NCBI GenBank assembly: GCA_026826555.1
Contig: JAKSZT010037276.1
Coordinates: 2,290,256 to 2,354,255, forward strand
DNA: 64,000 bases
Direction: 5' to 3'
DNA from: Tolypeutes matacus
Taxonomy: Eukaryota > Chordata > Mammalia > Cingulata > Chlamyphoridae
The translations under genes were made by a program, and so were the position numbers. Of the stretch, positions 36,501 to 49,249 are shown in pieces (position 1 is the stretch's first letter; each line of letters opens with the position of its first letter). The notes beneath the pieces were generated by a model that was not told the DNA's origin, did no database searches, and saw only the letters and a program-made list of their open reading frames with translations.

Positions 36501-37290
36501 ACACCCAAAGCATGATCAGCAAAAGAAAAAATAGTTAAATGGGTTCTCCCCAAAATTAAAAACTTTTGCACCTCAAAGGATGTGATCAAGAAAGTAAAAA
36601 GGCAGCCTACCCAATGAGAAAAAATATTTGACTACCATATATCTGATAGGAGACTATTATCCTGCATATATAAAGAAATCCTACACCTCAAACACAAAAA
36701 GATAAAAACCCATTTAAAAAATGGGCAAGTGACCTAAAGAGACTTCTCTAAGCAAGAAATACAAATGGCTAAAAAGCACATGAAATGATACTCAGCATCG
36801 CTGGCTATTAGGGAAATGCAAATCAAAACTACAATGAGATACCATCTTATACCCATTAGAATGGCAGCTATTAAAACATCAGACTATTAGCGTTGGAGAG
36901 GATTTGGAGGAATGGGAACCCTCATCCACGCTCGTAGGAATGTAGAATGGCCCAGCCATTGTGGAGGACTGTTTGGCAATTCCTCAAAAAACTAACCATA
37001 GAACTTCCATATTATCCATAGTATTCCATATTATACACTGCTGGGTATATACCCAGAAAATTTGAAAGCAAAGACACGAACAGATATATGCACATCAATC
37101 TTCATAACAACATTATTCACTATTGCTAAAAGTTGGAATCTAATCAGGTGCCCTTCAACAGATGAATGAATAAACAAAATGAGGTATATACACACAATGG
37201 AATATTACTCAGCTGTAAGAAGGAATAAAGTGCTAACACACAGGATAACATGGATGAATCTTCAGGACATTATGATGAGTGAAGCAAGGC
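33517..37290 (+). pseudogene. LINE-1 ORF2 (endonuclease/reverse transcriptase), broken
   Basis: Starts at an ATG (33517) with MADVRNSLRVITLNVNVLNT. The apurinic-type endonuclease N-terminal motifs LNVNVLN and LQETHLRP are present, but the frame stops at 33738. The endonuclease continues in another frame at 33886 ('VWDFNTPLS', corresponding to the GDFNTPLS motif with a lost G). The RT domain at 35000-35720 retains the DNA for an intact FADDM catalytic motif (35606-35620), but it lies between frameshifts. The C-terminal end (36700-37290) has the MAKKHMK-type and 'MNKQNEVYT'-type segments. No working protein can be made. Confidence 0.9.
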
Positions 37291-38350
37291 AGGCATTGAA
37301 GAATGCAAAGTCCATGACCTCACTGATATGAATGAAGGAAATTGAGCAGTTCTCAGAGAGCTATTGTCTGGAAGATAGGTTTACAAGGAATAGAAAGAGA
37401 GAAGAGAATTTTGAGCTATCACTCATATGGACGAAAGTATGGCAAGGTGAGGGTGTATTTGTGTATTGAAGGGATAGTACAGAAGGTTAGTTATATTATT
37501 GGGTTGGGTGGTGCAGGGTTGGCAGATGAGTAGATTAGGAAGGGTGGGTCTGAAGGTCCAGGGTACTGGGGAGAGGGTTGGGAGAGAAACCAGGTGAACA
37601 CTGGAGATTTGCAGGTATGTGGTTGAAAGTACAAAGGTGGGAATGCTCTTATGGCAATATGACCGGGAAGGGTTACTGGTTTAGGGTGTTGGATGGGTGC
37701 ATTCAGCACAAGGCGCAACTGGAGCAGGCTTCTAGGGAGTGTGATTTTTTTGTCATAATGTGTTGCATCAGTGGGTGGAGACCCACATAAAGAGCAGGAA
37801 GAGGTTGGACTCCCATCCTTGGGAGGACCAATTTGTGCAGAAATAGACACGTGGGAGTCTCTTGAAAGCAATGGTAGTTCCTAATAGGGGAGAACAAACC
37901 ACTCTGTCAAGACCTCAGTCTTGTTACATGTATTATGAATCTTGTCATCCAATGAATCAAACCAGGGGGTTGCCGTGGGTCACAGGGCTGGGGGGTGGTG
38001 GGGATGGAGGAATATAATGGATCCAACAGGGAGTATTTAGTGGTCAGTGGATTTGTTCTGCTTCATCTCATAGTGAAGGACACAGGACATAATAAATATC
38101 ATCAAAATTTGTTAAAGTGTACGGTCTAAAATGTAAACCATAGTGTAAACCTTTGTACATGTTTACTAGCTTTTTTTCACTATTTGTATATCAGTTATAA
38201 CAAAGCTACCATCCACATGTAAAAAGGTATTAATATGGGGGAAGAGGAAAGAGGGAAGGATGTTGGGTAAATGAGAGTTCCCTGTACTTTGTGTGTGACT
38301 TTGTTGTGACCTAAATCTTCTTTGAAAACAAATGAAAAACAGAGACTAAG
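37290..38350 (+). repeat. L1 3' UTR module 1
   Basis: Runs from the end of ORF2 through G-rich sequence (37420-37570), 'ATGGTAGTTCCTAATAGGGG', 'GTAAACCATAGTGTAAACC' and 'GTGACCTAAATCTTCTTTGAAA'. It matches 1-475 and 3290-4265. The minus-strand L1 at 40.3 kb has the same module. Confidence 0.8.
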
Positions 38351-38544
38351 GAATGAGTAGGGGAAGGTGCCATGGTACAGACAGGACACCAGATAGGGCA
38401 ATGATGAAAGAGAAAATGACAAAAAAAATTTTTTTTAATATTTTTCATTGTTTCAATATCCCAATCTTAATTTTATTTTAGCTTTTAAAAATTTTTATGT
38501 ATTTTATCTCATATTTAATCCTATCATTATTTCATTTTCCTATT

Positions 38545-40130
38545 AATTGTATTCAGCTATTGTAATGGCTTCATCTTTGAAGAAGCTTTGGATAACAGAA
38601 TGGTTACAACAGGGGTGGAGAAGATCATTGGTGTGGGGTGTCAGGGACTGGGGATGCACGGGAGGAAGTTCATGTAAGCATACATATAAGGTATATAAAA
38701 ATGTTCAAATGTTCACAGGACATTGCCACGGTGGGTCGAGACTCACACAATGAATGAGAGAATACTGAATTCCTATCCTGGTGAGCTCAGCCACATTCTT
38801 TAAGGGAGCAGCAACAGTCCCCCAAGTGAAAGGGCAGTAACTGGCAAAGGAGGATGATCCATTGATAGGCCCTTGATATTGATGACTAGGCTTAAGAGTT
38901 CTTCCTCTTGAAATTGAAAATTAGCCTATTGTTATGGTGCCTAACGATTGCCTCTTGAGAGCCTCCTTGTTGCTCAAATGTGGCCTCTCTCTAAGCCAAA
39001 CTCAGCATATGAATGCATTACTTCTCCCCAGTGTGGGACATGACTCCCAAGGATGAGCCTCCCTGGCACCAAAGGATTGCTACCAAGCACCAACTAGCAA
39101 TGCAACTGGAAAAATACCCCCCAAAAATGGAGTAAAGGTAAAGACAAATGAGTTTATATGGCTAAGAGACTTCAAAGTGAGTCAGGAGGTCATCCCAGAG
39201 GTAACGCTTACATCTCATCAGGATTTCATATACTTCCAAGCTGGATACCACCCCAAATAGTGGGGCTCCTGAGGGCTCTGGAGAGATCCAGGTCTTATGG
39301 TAAGTGAAGATAGCTCCAGAGTTTGGTGCCTTGCCAGTGGGGCCTACTTTGGAGTTTGTGCTCCTGAGAGTGACAGAGTTGGACTCATTTTTATGTTCCT
39401 GCACATGGCTCATCTGTCCCTTCTATTTAAACCTATACTTGGTGCTTGAGTTTGTAGGTGTACATCCAGAGACTCAAGTCTTTGGGCTGTCCATGTGCAA
39501 GCTGGACCCTGATCCTCGGTGGAGCTGAAACACCTACTCTATGGCTCCCTGGACTCACCCAGGACAATTGGGGGGCTGTGGATGATGGACAATGGTTATC
39601 CCAGGCAGGATAGCCCATCCATCTTTCCCATGGGATAAAAACCCCCTTTCAATTGGAGGTGGAGTGGAACTCACCATCCCAGAATCCTCAGGATTGGGGG
39701 AAGAGCTGTGGACTAGAGTGTACTTACTGGTAATTCTAGCAATGGAAAAATTACAACATTGATGTTAAGCCAGTGGCCACTGGAGTCTCTGGGGTTAGGG
39801 AGAGGGAAAAACAGTTGTAGTACAGGGGCATTTTCAGGACTTGGGAATCAGCCTGACTCACATTGCAATGAGAGGTAGAGGCGATTTTATATCATCACAT
39901 AACATGCAGAACTCTGTGGGAGTTTACACTACAATGTGAACTATGGTCCATGCTTGATGGCAAAGCCCCAGGATGTGTTTATCAATTACAATGAATGTGC
40001 CACACTAATGAAGGTTGTTTATGGGGGAGGTTGTGGGAGGTGTGGGAAGTGGGACATATGGGAATTCTTATATTTTTTGTGTAACATTTATGTAATCTAA
40101 GTAGCTTTTAAAAATTAAAAAAAAATTTTA
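38545..40130 (+). repeat. L1 3' UTR module 2
   Basis: Matches 690-2290 over its full length. The ends show 'GAATGTGCCACACTAATGAAGG' and 'TTTTTTGTGTAACATTTATGTAATCTAAG' before the A-rich tail. The last part is homologous to the end of module 1 at 38030-38330, in the same order of blocks. Confidence 0.8.
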
Positions 40131-41289
40131 AAAGATGATTTATGCAAAGAAGTTAGCAACTTGAGACACAATAAAATATAGTGAATGAAAAGTAAATAAA
40201 TAAAAATATAAAACTAAAAAACATTTTTGACATTATGTCTTTCATCACTGAAAGATCTGTTGTCTTGTATGTACAGGGACATTTGCTTCCATTTATTCAC
40301 CCAGTGTCTTATTTTTTCCATTTTGCCTTCAAAGAAGCTTTAGGTTACAGAAAAGTCATCTACAGAATATAAGTGATTCCCAGATACCCAACATCCTCTA
40401 CCCTTTCCCCTTTCCCCACTTAATAACATTTTGCATGTGGATGGTACATTTGTTACAACTGATGTACAAATATTGAATAATTGCTACCAACCATGATCAT
40501 TGATTTACGTTGTGGGTTACATTTCAGACCGTTCACTTTTATAAATTTTTTGAAGTTTCACATGGTCTGTATCCATCCTTACAAGACCATGTAGAACAAT
40601 TCTGTCATCCCCAAAGTGCCCCATGTTCCATCTATTCTATTTCTGCCTCCCTCTCCCCTGGAGACCCACTGTAACCACCAACATTAACTCATTGAAGGAC
40701 CAGATTCATGGTTACTTGCAACCCTATTGAGGGCTTGACATGTGGGTCTGTCCTCCCCTATTAGGCACTGCCTATGCTCTCAGGAGACTCCCCCCCCCCG
40801 TATTTAAGATCATATCAGGACTCCCCAGGAAGGGAGTCCAACACCTTCCCACTGATTATGTGAATTTCCACACCCTGATACAACACACTATGACAAGATA
40901 AATGCTACATACTCCCAATAAGCCTGTCCTAGGTGCGCCCTGTTCTGTGTACAGCCTACATCCAACACCTTAAACCAGTTACCCTCCCCTGCCATATTTT
41001 CCCAAAGAATATTCCCAATATTGCAGTTTCATACAAATATCTGCAAATCACCATAGTTCGCCTGCTCCATCTCCCTGGCCTCCCTACAGTTCCATATACA
41101 GTTTCAACCACCTTCCCCACCCTACCCCTCTAACAAAGCAGCACTGTCCAACCCAATAGCATCATTGTACCATTGTCATGCTGATCCACTGCCCAACTAC
41201 ACACTTCCACTTAACCATACATTGTTCCCGTATGGGCATTTGACTCACAACCTTCTTCTCCCTCTCTGTCACCTTTAAACCTAACTTCC

Positions 41290-44200
41290 AAACTCTAGCT
41301 CTGTGTGACTACTCAATTTGCTTAATTCATATCAGTGAGGTCATGTAATATTTGTCCTTCAGTGCCTGTCTTTTGTCACTCAACATAATGTCTTCAAGAT
41401 TCATTCAGGTTATCCCATGTGTTAAAAATGCATTCCTTCTTACAGCTGTATAATATTCCATTGTATGTATACACCACAATGTGTTTATCTATTCATCTGT
41501 TGATGGACATTTGGGCTGTTACCAACTTTTGATAACAGTGAATAATGCTGCTGTGAACATTGGTGTGCATATATCTGTTCATGTCCCTGCTTTCTACTCT
41601 TCCAGGTATATACCCAGCATTGGGATTGCTGGATCATATGGCAGTTCAATACTTAGCTTCCTAAGGTACTGACAAACTGTCCTCTAAAATACCTGGACCA
41701 TTCTACATTCCCACAAGCAGTGGATAAGGGTTTTCATTCTTTTACATAGTCTCCAAAACATGATGTTCTCTGATATCTCATTGTCCTTTTGATTTGCATT
41801 TCCCTTAATAGCTAGTGATGCTGAGCATCTTTTCATATGCATTTTAGCCATTTGTATGTCTTCTCTGGAGAAGTGTTTATTCAAATCACTTGCACATTTT
41901 TAAAATGGGTTGTTTGTCTTGTTATTTTCAAGGTGTAGGATTTCTTTATACATACTATTAGACCCCTATCAGATTCATGGTTATGAAATAGTTGTTCCCA
42001 TTGAGTAAGGTGCCATTTCACTTTCTTGACAAACTGCTTTGAGGTGAAATTTTTTTTAATTAGAAGAGATCCCATTTTTCTATTTTCCTTTTGTTGCTCG
42101 TGCTTTGAGTGTAAAGTTCAAAAAGTAATTTCCTAATACAAGATCCTGTAGATGCATCCATACATAATCTTCTAGGAGCTTTATGGGTATGGCTTATTTA
42201 TTTATATCTTTTATCCATCTTGAGTTAATTTTGTATAATGTGTAGAGTGGTAATCCTCTCTCATTCTTTTGGATATGGTTATCTAGTTCTCTAAGCAACA
42301 TTTGTTGAAGAGGCTATTCTCTCCCATTTGCATGAGCTTGGATGCCTTGTTGTATATCAGGTGACTGTATTTGTGAGGATCTGTATCAGAACACTAAATT
42401 CAGTTCCATTGCACAGTATGTCTATTCTTGTGCCAATCTCATGAAGTTTTGACCACTGTACCCTTGTAGAATGTTTTAAAGTCAGGTAGTGTGAATCCTC
42501 TGATTTCACTTTTCTTTTCCAATATATCTTTGGCTAATCATGGCCACTTGCCCTTCAAAATAAATTTCATAGTTAACTTTGCCAATTTAGCAAAAAATGC
42601 TGTGGTGATTTTATTGGTAATGCGTTGAATCTGTAAATCAGTTTTGGTATGCTAGGTATCTTAATGATGTTTAGTCTTCCTATCCATGAACAGGGAATGT
42701 TCTTCCATTTATTTAGGTCTTCTTTGATTTCCTTTAACAGTTTTTTTGTAGTTTTCTACATTAAATCTTTTGCATCCTTATTTAAACTTATTTCTAGGTG
42801 TTTGATTCTTTCAGTTGCTCTTGTAAATAGGAATTTTTTCTTGATTTTCTCCTGAGATGGATCATTATTGGTGTACAGAAATGCTATTGATTTTTTCACA
42901 TTGATTTTATAAACTTGACACTTTACCTAACTCATTTATAACCTCTAGGTACTTTGTTGTAGATTTCTCAGGGCTTTCTATGTATAGGATCCTGTCATCT
43001 GTAAATAGTGAAATGTTTAATTCTCCATTTCTAATTTGGATGACTTTGATATCTTTTTCTTGCCTAAGTTCTCAAGCAAGTACTTCTAACACAGTGTTAA
43101 ATAAAAGTGGTGAAATTGAGCATCATTGCCTTGTTCCCAATCTTAGAGGGAAAGATTTTAGGATTTCATAATTGGATATGATATTAGCTGTGGGATTTTC
43201 ATAAAAACCCCTTATCATGTGGAGGAAGTTTCCTTCTTTCCTATCTTTTGTAGTGTTTTTATTAGGAAAGGGTACTGTATTTAGTTGAATGCTTTTTCTG
43301 CATATGTAGAGAGGATCATGTGTTTTTTTCTTCCTTTGGTCTGTTTATGTTGTGTATTACACTGATTGATTTTCTTATGTTGAATCATCCTTGCATAGCA
43401 GGGATGAAATCCACTTGTTCATGGTGTATAATTCATTTGATGTGATGTTGAATATGATTATCAATTATGTTGTTGAGTATTTTAGCATGTAGGTTCATTA
43501 GATATTGTTCTATAGTTTTCCTTTCTTTTGTCATCTTTGTTTGGCTTTGGTATTAGGGTGATGTTGGTATCATAGAATGAGTTAGGCAATCTCCCCTTCA
43601 TTTCTGTTTTCAGAAGTGTTTAAGCAGGATGGATGTTAGTTGTTTCCAGAATGTTTGGTAGAATTCACCTGTGAAGCCATCTGGTCCTGTGCTCTTCCTA
43701 GTTGGGATGTTATTGATGACTAATTCTATCTCATTACTTGTGATTTGTCTGTTGAGTTTATCAATTTCTTCTTTCATCAATGTAGGTTGTTTCTGTGTTT
43801 CTAGGAATTTGTCCATTTCCTCTAAATTATTCATCTTGTTGTCACAAAATTTTTCAACGTATCCTCTTATGATACTCTTTATTTTATTTTTTTTAATGAT
43901 GCTCTTTATTTCAGTTGGGTCTGTGGTGATATCCCCTTACTCATCTTTATGTATTTCCATCTTCTCTTTTTTCTTTGTTCGTCTAGCTAAGGGTTTGTCA
44001 ATTTTATTAATCTTCCTGAAACAGCGTTTGATTCTGTTTATTTTTTCTAGTGCTTTCTTATTTTAAATTTCATTTAGCTCTGGTCTAATATTTGGCATTT
44101 CCTACTTTTTATATCCTTTGAGGTTAGTTTGTTGTTCTTTTTTAATTCCTCCATGTGTATATTTATGTCTTCGAATTTAGCTCTTTCTTCTTTTTAAATG

Positions 44201-45020
44201 TAAGCACTTTGACTATGAATTTCCTTCTCAGCTCTGCTTTTACTGAATACCATTGGTTTTGATACATTGTGTTTTCATTTTCTTTCATTTCAAAGTAATT
44301 ACTAACTTATTTTGCAATTTCCTCCTTGGCACACTGATTGTCTAAGAGTGTGTGGATTAACTTCCATATCTTCATGCCTAACCTGCTTCTCTGCCCCATA
44401 CTGATTTCCAGCTTCATTCCATTGTGGTCAGAGAAATTACAGTGTATAATTTGAATCTGTCTGAATACTTTGAGAGTTGTTCTGTGGCCTAGCATGCGGT
44501 CTATCCTAGAGAATGATCCACATGCATGTGAGAAGAATGTATATCCCACTGAATTTTGGTGTAATGTTCTTTAAATATCTATTAGGTCCAGATTCAATAA
44601 TTTATTATTCAAGGTCTCTATTTCTTTTCTCAATCTCCATTGTGATGTTCTATCTAATGATGGTAATGGTGTATTAAAGTCCCCCACAATAATTGCGGAA
44701 GCGTCTATTTCTCCACTTAGTTTTTCCAATGTTTGCTTCATGTATTTTGAGGTACCCCGGTTTGATGCATAAATGTTTATGATTGTTCTTTCTTCTTCAG
44801 AGATTACTGTCTTTATTAATATATAGGGTCGTTCTTTATCTCTTAAAATAGTTTTGCATTTAAAGAATCTTTTGTCTGATATTAGTATAGTTATTCCCAC
44901 CCTTTTCTTCATTATTGTTCGCATGTAAATTTTTTCCAACCATTCACTTTCAACCTCCTCTGGCCCTGAGTCTAAGGTGTGTTTCTTGTAGACAGCATAT
45001 AGATGGGTCATCTTTCCTTA
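41290..45020 (-). pseudogene. LINE-1 ORF2, broken, minus strand
   Basis: On the - strand, 44571-45011 is an open piece of the endonuclease domain with 'MTHLYAVYKKHTLD', 'GITILISDK' and 'IIVGDFNTPLP' type motifs. The RT linker 43610-43834 has 'ELVINNIPTRKSTGPDGFTG'. The RT catalytic motif near 42991-43016 reads TDD in place of ADD. The C-terminal segment ends near 41300 with the 'WECRMV' type stretch at 41684-41884. Multiple stops and shifts. Less decayed than the 46.4 kb copy, as whole domains are still open. Confidence 0.88.
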
Positions 45021-45089
45021 TCTATTCTGTCAATCTGTGTCTCTTGATGGGAGTGTTTAATCCATTAAATTTCAATGTTATTACAGTCA

Positions 45090-46050
45090 AGTACTTACTT
45101 ACAGTAGCCATATTTTCTTTAGATTTATATATGCCATATACTGTTTTGTCTTTTTATCATTTTAATTATTCTTACACTGTCTTCCAACTCTCTATGTCCT
45201 GTGTTTTCTTTTCAACCTGCAGAAATCCCTTTAATATTTCTTGAAGGATAAGTTTCCTATTGACAAACTTAATTTCTGTTTATCTATGAATATTTTGAAC
45301 TCTCCCTCAGTTTTCAATGTAGCTTTGCTCATAGAGAATTTTTGGCTGAAATATTTTTCTTTGAGCACCTTTACTATGACATAACACTGCCTTCTTGCCA
45401 CCGTGGTTTCAGAGAGTAATCAGTTCTTAATCTGATAGAGCTTACCTTGTATTTGATGAATTTCTTTCCTCTTCCTTCTTTCAGTATTCTGTCTTTGTCT
45501 TGACCTTTGCACAATTTGACAAGTATATAACTTGGAGTAGGACTTTTAGGATTTATTCTATTTTCTATGTGCTGTGCTTCCTGCACATGTATGTCCATGT
45601 CCCGCAAGAGAGTTGGGAAATTTTCAGCCATTATTTCCTCCAATACTTCTTTTGCCTCCTTTCCCTTTTCTTCTCCCTCTTTGATACCTATAATGCGTTT
45701 GTTTGTGCATTTTGTGTTGTCATTCAAGTCACTGAATCCCTGCTGGACTTTTTCTACCTTTTTATTTATCTGTTCCACTATCTGTCTGATTTCAGCTGTA
45801 CTGTTTCTGTATCAGTGATTCTTTCCTCAACCTGTTCAAATTTGCTATTATTTGCTTGCAGTGATTTTTTTATTTCTTGCATTGTGACATTCATCACCAT
45901 CTGGCCTGTTATCTATTTATGGATGTTTACAATTTCTACACTATGTTGCTCCAGTTTCCTCTTAATATCCTTTATCTCTTTTTCATTTCATTAAGATGAT
46001 TCATGATATTTGATTGGACATCCTTGATTAGTTATTCCACATTCTGCATC
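45090..46050 (-). pseudogene. LINE-1 ORF1, broken, minus strand
   Basis: Open piece 45374-45778 contains the RRM/C-terminal part: 'RIIGIKEGEEKGKEAKEVL', 'ENFPTLLRDMDIHVQEAQ', 'RINPKSPTPSYILVKL' and 'RILKEGRGKKFI' types. The N-terminal coiled coil is spread over 45780-46050 in other frames. The corresponding plus-strand ORF1 at 32.5 kb is similar in order. Frames disrupted. Confidence 0.85.
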
Positions 46051-46389
46051 TCCTCTTGTTTCTTAATTTGTTTATTTGACTGGACCATGACATCCTTTTT
46101 CTTAGTATAGCTTTTAGTTTTTTCTTGGTGTCTAGGCATCTATTTATTTTGATGTGCTTATTTTGGTGGTTAGCTTCTCGGTCTACTGTAGGGCTTTATT
46201 TTGTTGTTTCTGTGTGTGTGGTAAGTTTACTTCTTGATATTTCATTCCTGCTATTCTATATACTTGCAGTCATCGCCATTCCCTTGCAATAGAAATACTG
46301 GGACCAGAGGAAAGGAAAGAGACGTGAAGAGAAAAATAAGAATATTAACAATAATAGAAAAGGTAGAAGAGGAACTGTCCAAGAGGTAG

Positions 46390-49249
46390 GAAACTAGGCA
46401 ATAGAAGTGAAAAATCATTAAAAATACAAAGAATTCTAGATATAGGATCATCAGGGAATAGTGAAACTTTCAGTTTTTCTCTTCCTATTTGGGTGCCTTT
46501 TATTTCTTTATCTAATCCAATTTTTCTAGCTAGAACCTCTAGCACAACATTGAATAAAAATGGTGACAGTGGGCATCCTTGCCTTGTTCTTGATCTCAGT
46601 GGGAAAGTTTTCAATCTTTCACCATTGAGTACACTGCTACCTGTAGGTTTTTCTTATATGCACTTTAACTTTTTTGAGAAAGCTTCCTTCTATTTTTATA
46701 TTTTGGAGTGTTTTTTATCAAGAAAAGATGTTGTATTTTGACAAATACATTTTCTGCATCAATGGAGAGAATCATATGACTTTTCTTCTTCAGTTTATCA
46801 ATTTGGTTTATTACACTGATATTCTTGTATACCTATGATAAAATCCACTTGATTGTGATGTGTAATTATTTCAGTGCTTTTGGTTTCTGTTTACAAGTAT
46901 TTTGTTGAGGATTTTTGCCTGTGAATTCATTAGAGATATTGCTAATTAATTTTTTTTGTAGTATCTTTATTTGGTTTTGGCGTTAGTGTAATGTTGGCTT
47001 CATAGAATCAGTTTGGTAACATTCTTTCCTGGTCAATTTTTTGGAAGAGCTTTAACAAAATGAGTGTTATATCGTCTTTAAGTGATTTGTAGAATTCACC
47101 TGTGGAGCCATTTGGTTTTGGGCTTTTCATCTTTTGGAGTGTTTGATGACTGTTTCAATCTCTTCACTAGTGATTGGTTTCTTGATATCTTCTATTTCTT
47201 CTAGGGTCAATATAGGTGGTTTGACTGTTTCTAGAAATTTTTCCATATTCTCTACTTTCTCTACTTTTTTTCATACAGTTTTTCATAGTATACTTTTATG
47301 ATCATTCTTATTTCTGTCAGATCAGTGGGTAATATGCGCCCTCTCATTTCTGATTTTATTTTATTTATTTCCTTCCTCTCTTTTCCTTTTTCAACCTAGG
47401 TATGTGTTTGCTGATTTTTTTGATATTCTCCAAAGAATCAACTCTTAGTTTTGTTGATACTATCAATAGTTGTGAGTGTGTGCATGTTTTCATTAATTTC
47501 TGCTCTGAACTTTCTTTCTTTCCTTCATCTTGGTGTGGGATTATTTGGTGGTCCTTTTTTTAATTCTTCCAAGTGTGCATTTAGATCAATTTTATTCTTT
47601 CTTCTTTTTTAACGTATGCATTGAGGGTTATAATTTTCCACCCTAGCACTGCCTTTGCAGAGTGGTATAGGCTTTGATTTGTTGTCTTCTCATTTTCATT
47701 CATCCCAAGATATTTGCTGAATTCTTTTGAAATTTCTTCTTTGGCTACTGATTGATGAAGAATGTGTTGTTTAATCTCCATATATTTATGGATTTTCCAT
47801 TTGTCCATCAATTATTGTTTTCCAGCTTCATTCCGCTATACTCAGAGAAACTGTTCTGTATAATGTCAATGTTTTTAAATTTATTGAGAATTGACTTGTG
47901 ACCTAACATATAGTCTGTCTTGCCGAAGGATCCATGAACAGTTACAGACTATATATCCTGCTGTTTGGAAGTGAAATATTCTGTATATGTCTACTAGGTT
48001 TAGTCCATTTATCATATCATTTAACTTCTCTGTTTCTTTGTTATCACTGTAAATGCTCTACCTCATTCATTTTCTCCTTTGGCTGACTGTTGACATATTG
48101 TTTTTTTGTCTGTCTTCTTAATCTTTAGGTTACCCTTCCTAATAATCTTCATTTCTACACTCTTCTCCAAATCTCTTGCCCTTGATTTTTCCTTCAACAC
48201 TTTCTTTAGTATCTCTTGTAATTGTGGTCTTTTGGTAACACCTTCTATCAGATTTGATTGTCCGTGAAGACTTAGAATCCACCCTCATTTTTGAAGGACA
48301 GTTTTGCTGGATACAGAATTCTTGTCTGGCAGATTTACTCTTTCAGTAGCTTAAATACATTATACCACAATCTTCTCTCCTTTGTGATTTCTGATGAGAA
48401 GTCAGCATTTAATCCTATCGATTTTCCCTTCTATGTGATGCTTTCCTTTCCTCTTGCTGGTTTCATAATCCTCTCAGTTTCTCTAATATTTGTTATTCTG
48501 AATAGTAAGGGTCTCAGGGTAGTTTTTTAGATTTATTTTGTTTGACATGCATCAACTTTCTTGGTGTCTCCATAACGCTTGGGAAATTTTCATTTATTTG
48601 TTCTTCAAATATCTTTATGACACTTTTCCACTCTATTCTCATTCCGGAACATCAATAATGCAAATGTTTGTTCATTTCCAACTGTCATTCAATTCCTTGA
48701 CACTCTGTTCCATTTTTTCCATTCTCTTTTGTATCTTTTCTCCTGTCTTTTCCAGTACAGATGTCTGTCTTCAAAATCACTAATTCTGTCTTCATTCAAT
48801 TCAAATAAGCTCTTATGTGGTTCTAAAGTATTTTTTATTTCATCCAACATATCTTTTATTCCCATCAGGTCTGATACTTTACTTTGCAGGCTTTCAATTT
48901 GTTCTTTATGCTCACCAATGGTCTTCTTGATATCCTTTATTTCTTTAGTCATATTTTTTAATATTCTTTGAAGTGATTTAGGTGAGTTGTCTGATTATCA
49001 TTGATTGCCTTAAATCTTGAATCTCTTCAGGATATTTTGTTTGGTCATTTGGCAGGGCATCTCTTCCTGTCTCCTAGTATGGTTGGTAATTTTTTGCTGA
49101 TGTCTGGGAATCTGAATTGATGAACTGACCCTGATGGCCAATTTGTGTCTCTTTCCTATCTTTTTTATTCACAGCTCTTCTTTGATATTGGGTTCAACTT
49201 ATTCTAATTCTTTAAGATTGCTTGGCTTAAGTTATCAAAATCGGGCCAG
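46390..49249 (-). pseudogene. Older LINE-1 (ORF2 RT part, ORF1), minus strand
   Basis: 46345-46614 codes for an RT piece with '[14 protein letters not shown]' and 'SLFPDDP' (FADD changed to FPDD), in which the element starts. The upstream ORF2 covers 46640-48050. ORF1 is at 48100-49000, with a coiled-coil piece at 48689-48952 ('EIKDIKKTIGEHKEQIESLQSKVSDL'). Bases 49000-49249 continue toward the 5' UTR, which resumes after an insertion at 50713. More diverged than the 40.3 kb L1. The part downstream of the RT catalytic motif is missing. Confidence 0.8.

Larger units (their letters stand above)
30725..40130 (+). mobile_element. Nearly full-length LINE-1, decayed
   Basis: A long L1 with candidate 5' UTR (30725-32529), ORF1 (32530-33482), ORF2 (33517-37290) and a two-module 3' UTR ending near 40130. 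Both ORFs contain stops and frameshifts, so it cannot move by itself. No target duplication was found at its ends. The exact 5' boundary is inferred from the point where the minus-strand L1 at 30720 stops. An alternative is that 38.45-40.13 kb is a separate insertion; the same order at two other loci argues against that. Confidence 0.75.
40270..46250 (-). mobile_element. Nearly full-length LINE-1, minus strand, module 1 only
   Basis: 3' UTR module 1 (40270-41290), ORF2 (41290-45020) and ORF1 (45090-46050), so about 6 kb. Unlike the plus-strand neighbour its 3' UTR has only module 1. The 5' end falls in A/G-rich DNA at 46250-46390 next to an older L1 in the same orientation. Lies tail-to-tail with the plus-strand L1, separated by about 140 bases. 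Confidence 0.82.

Noticed and set aside
44915..45994. Plus-strand open frames of 109 and 164 codons (44915-45244, 45500-45994).
   Set aside because: Antisense shadows of L1 ORF2/ORF1, with Phe/Ser/Leu-rich composition from T-rich antisense DNA.
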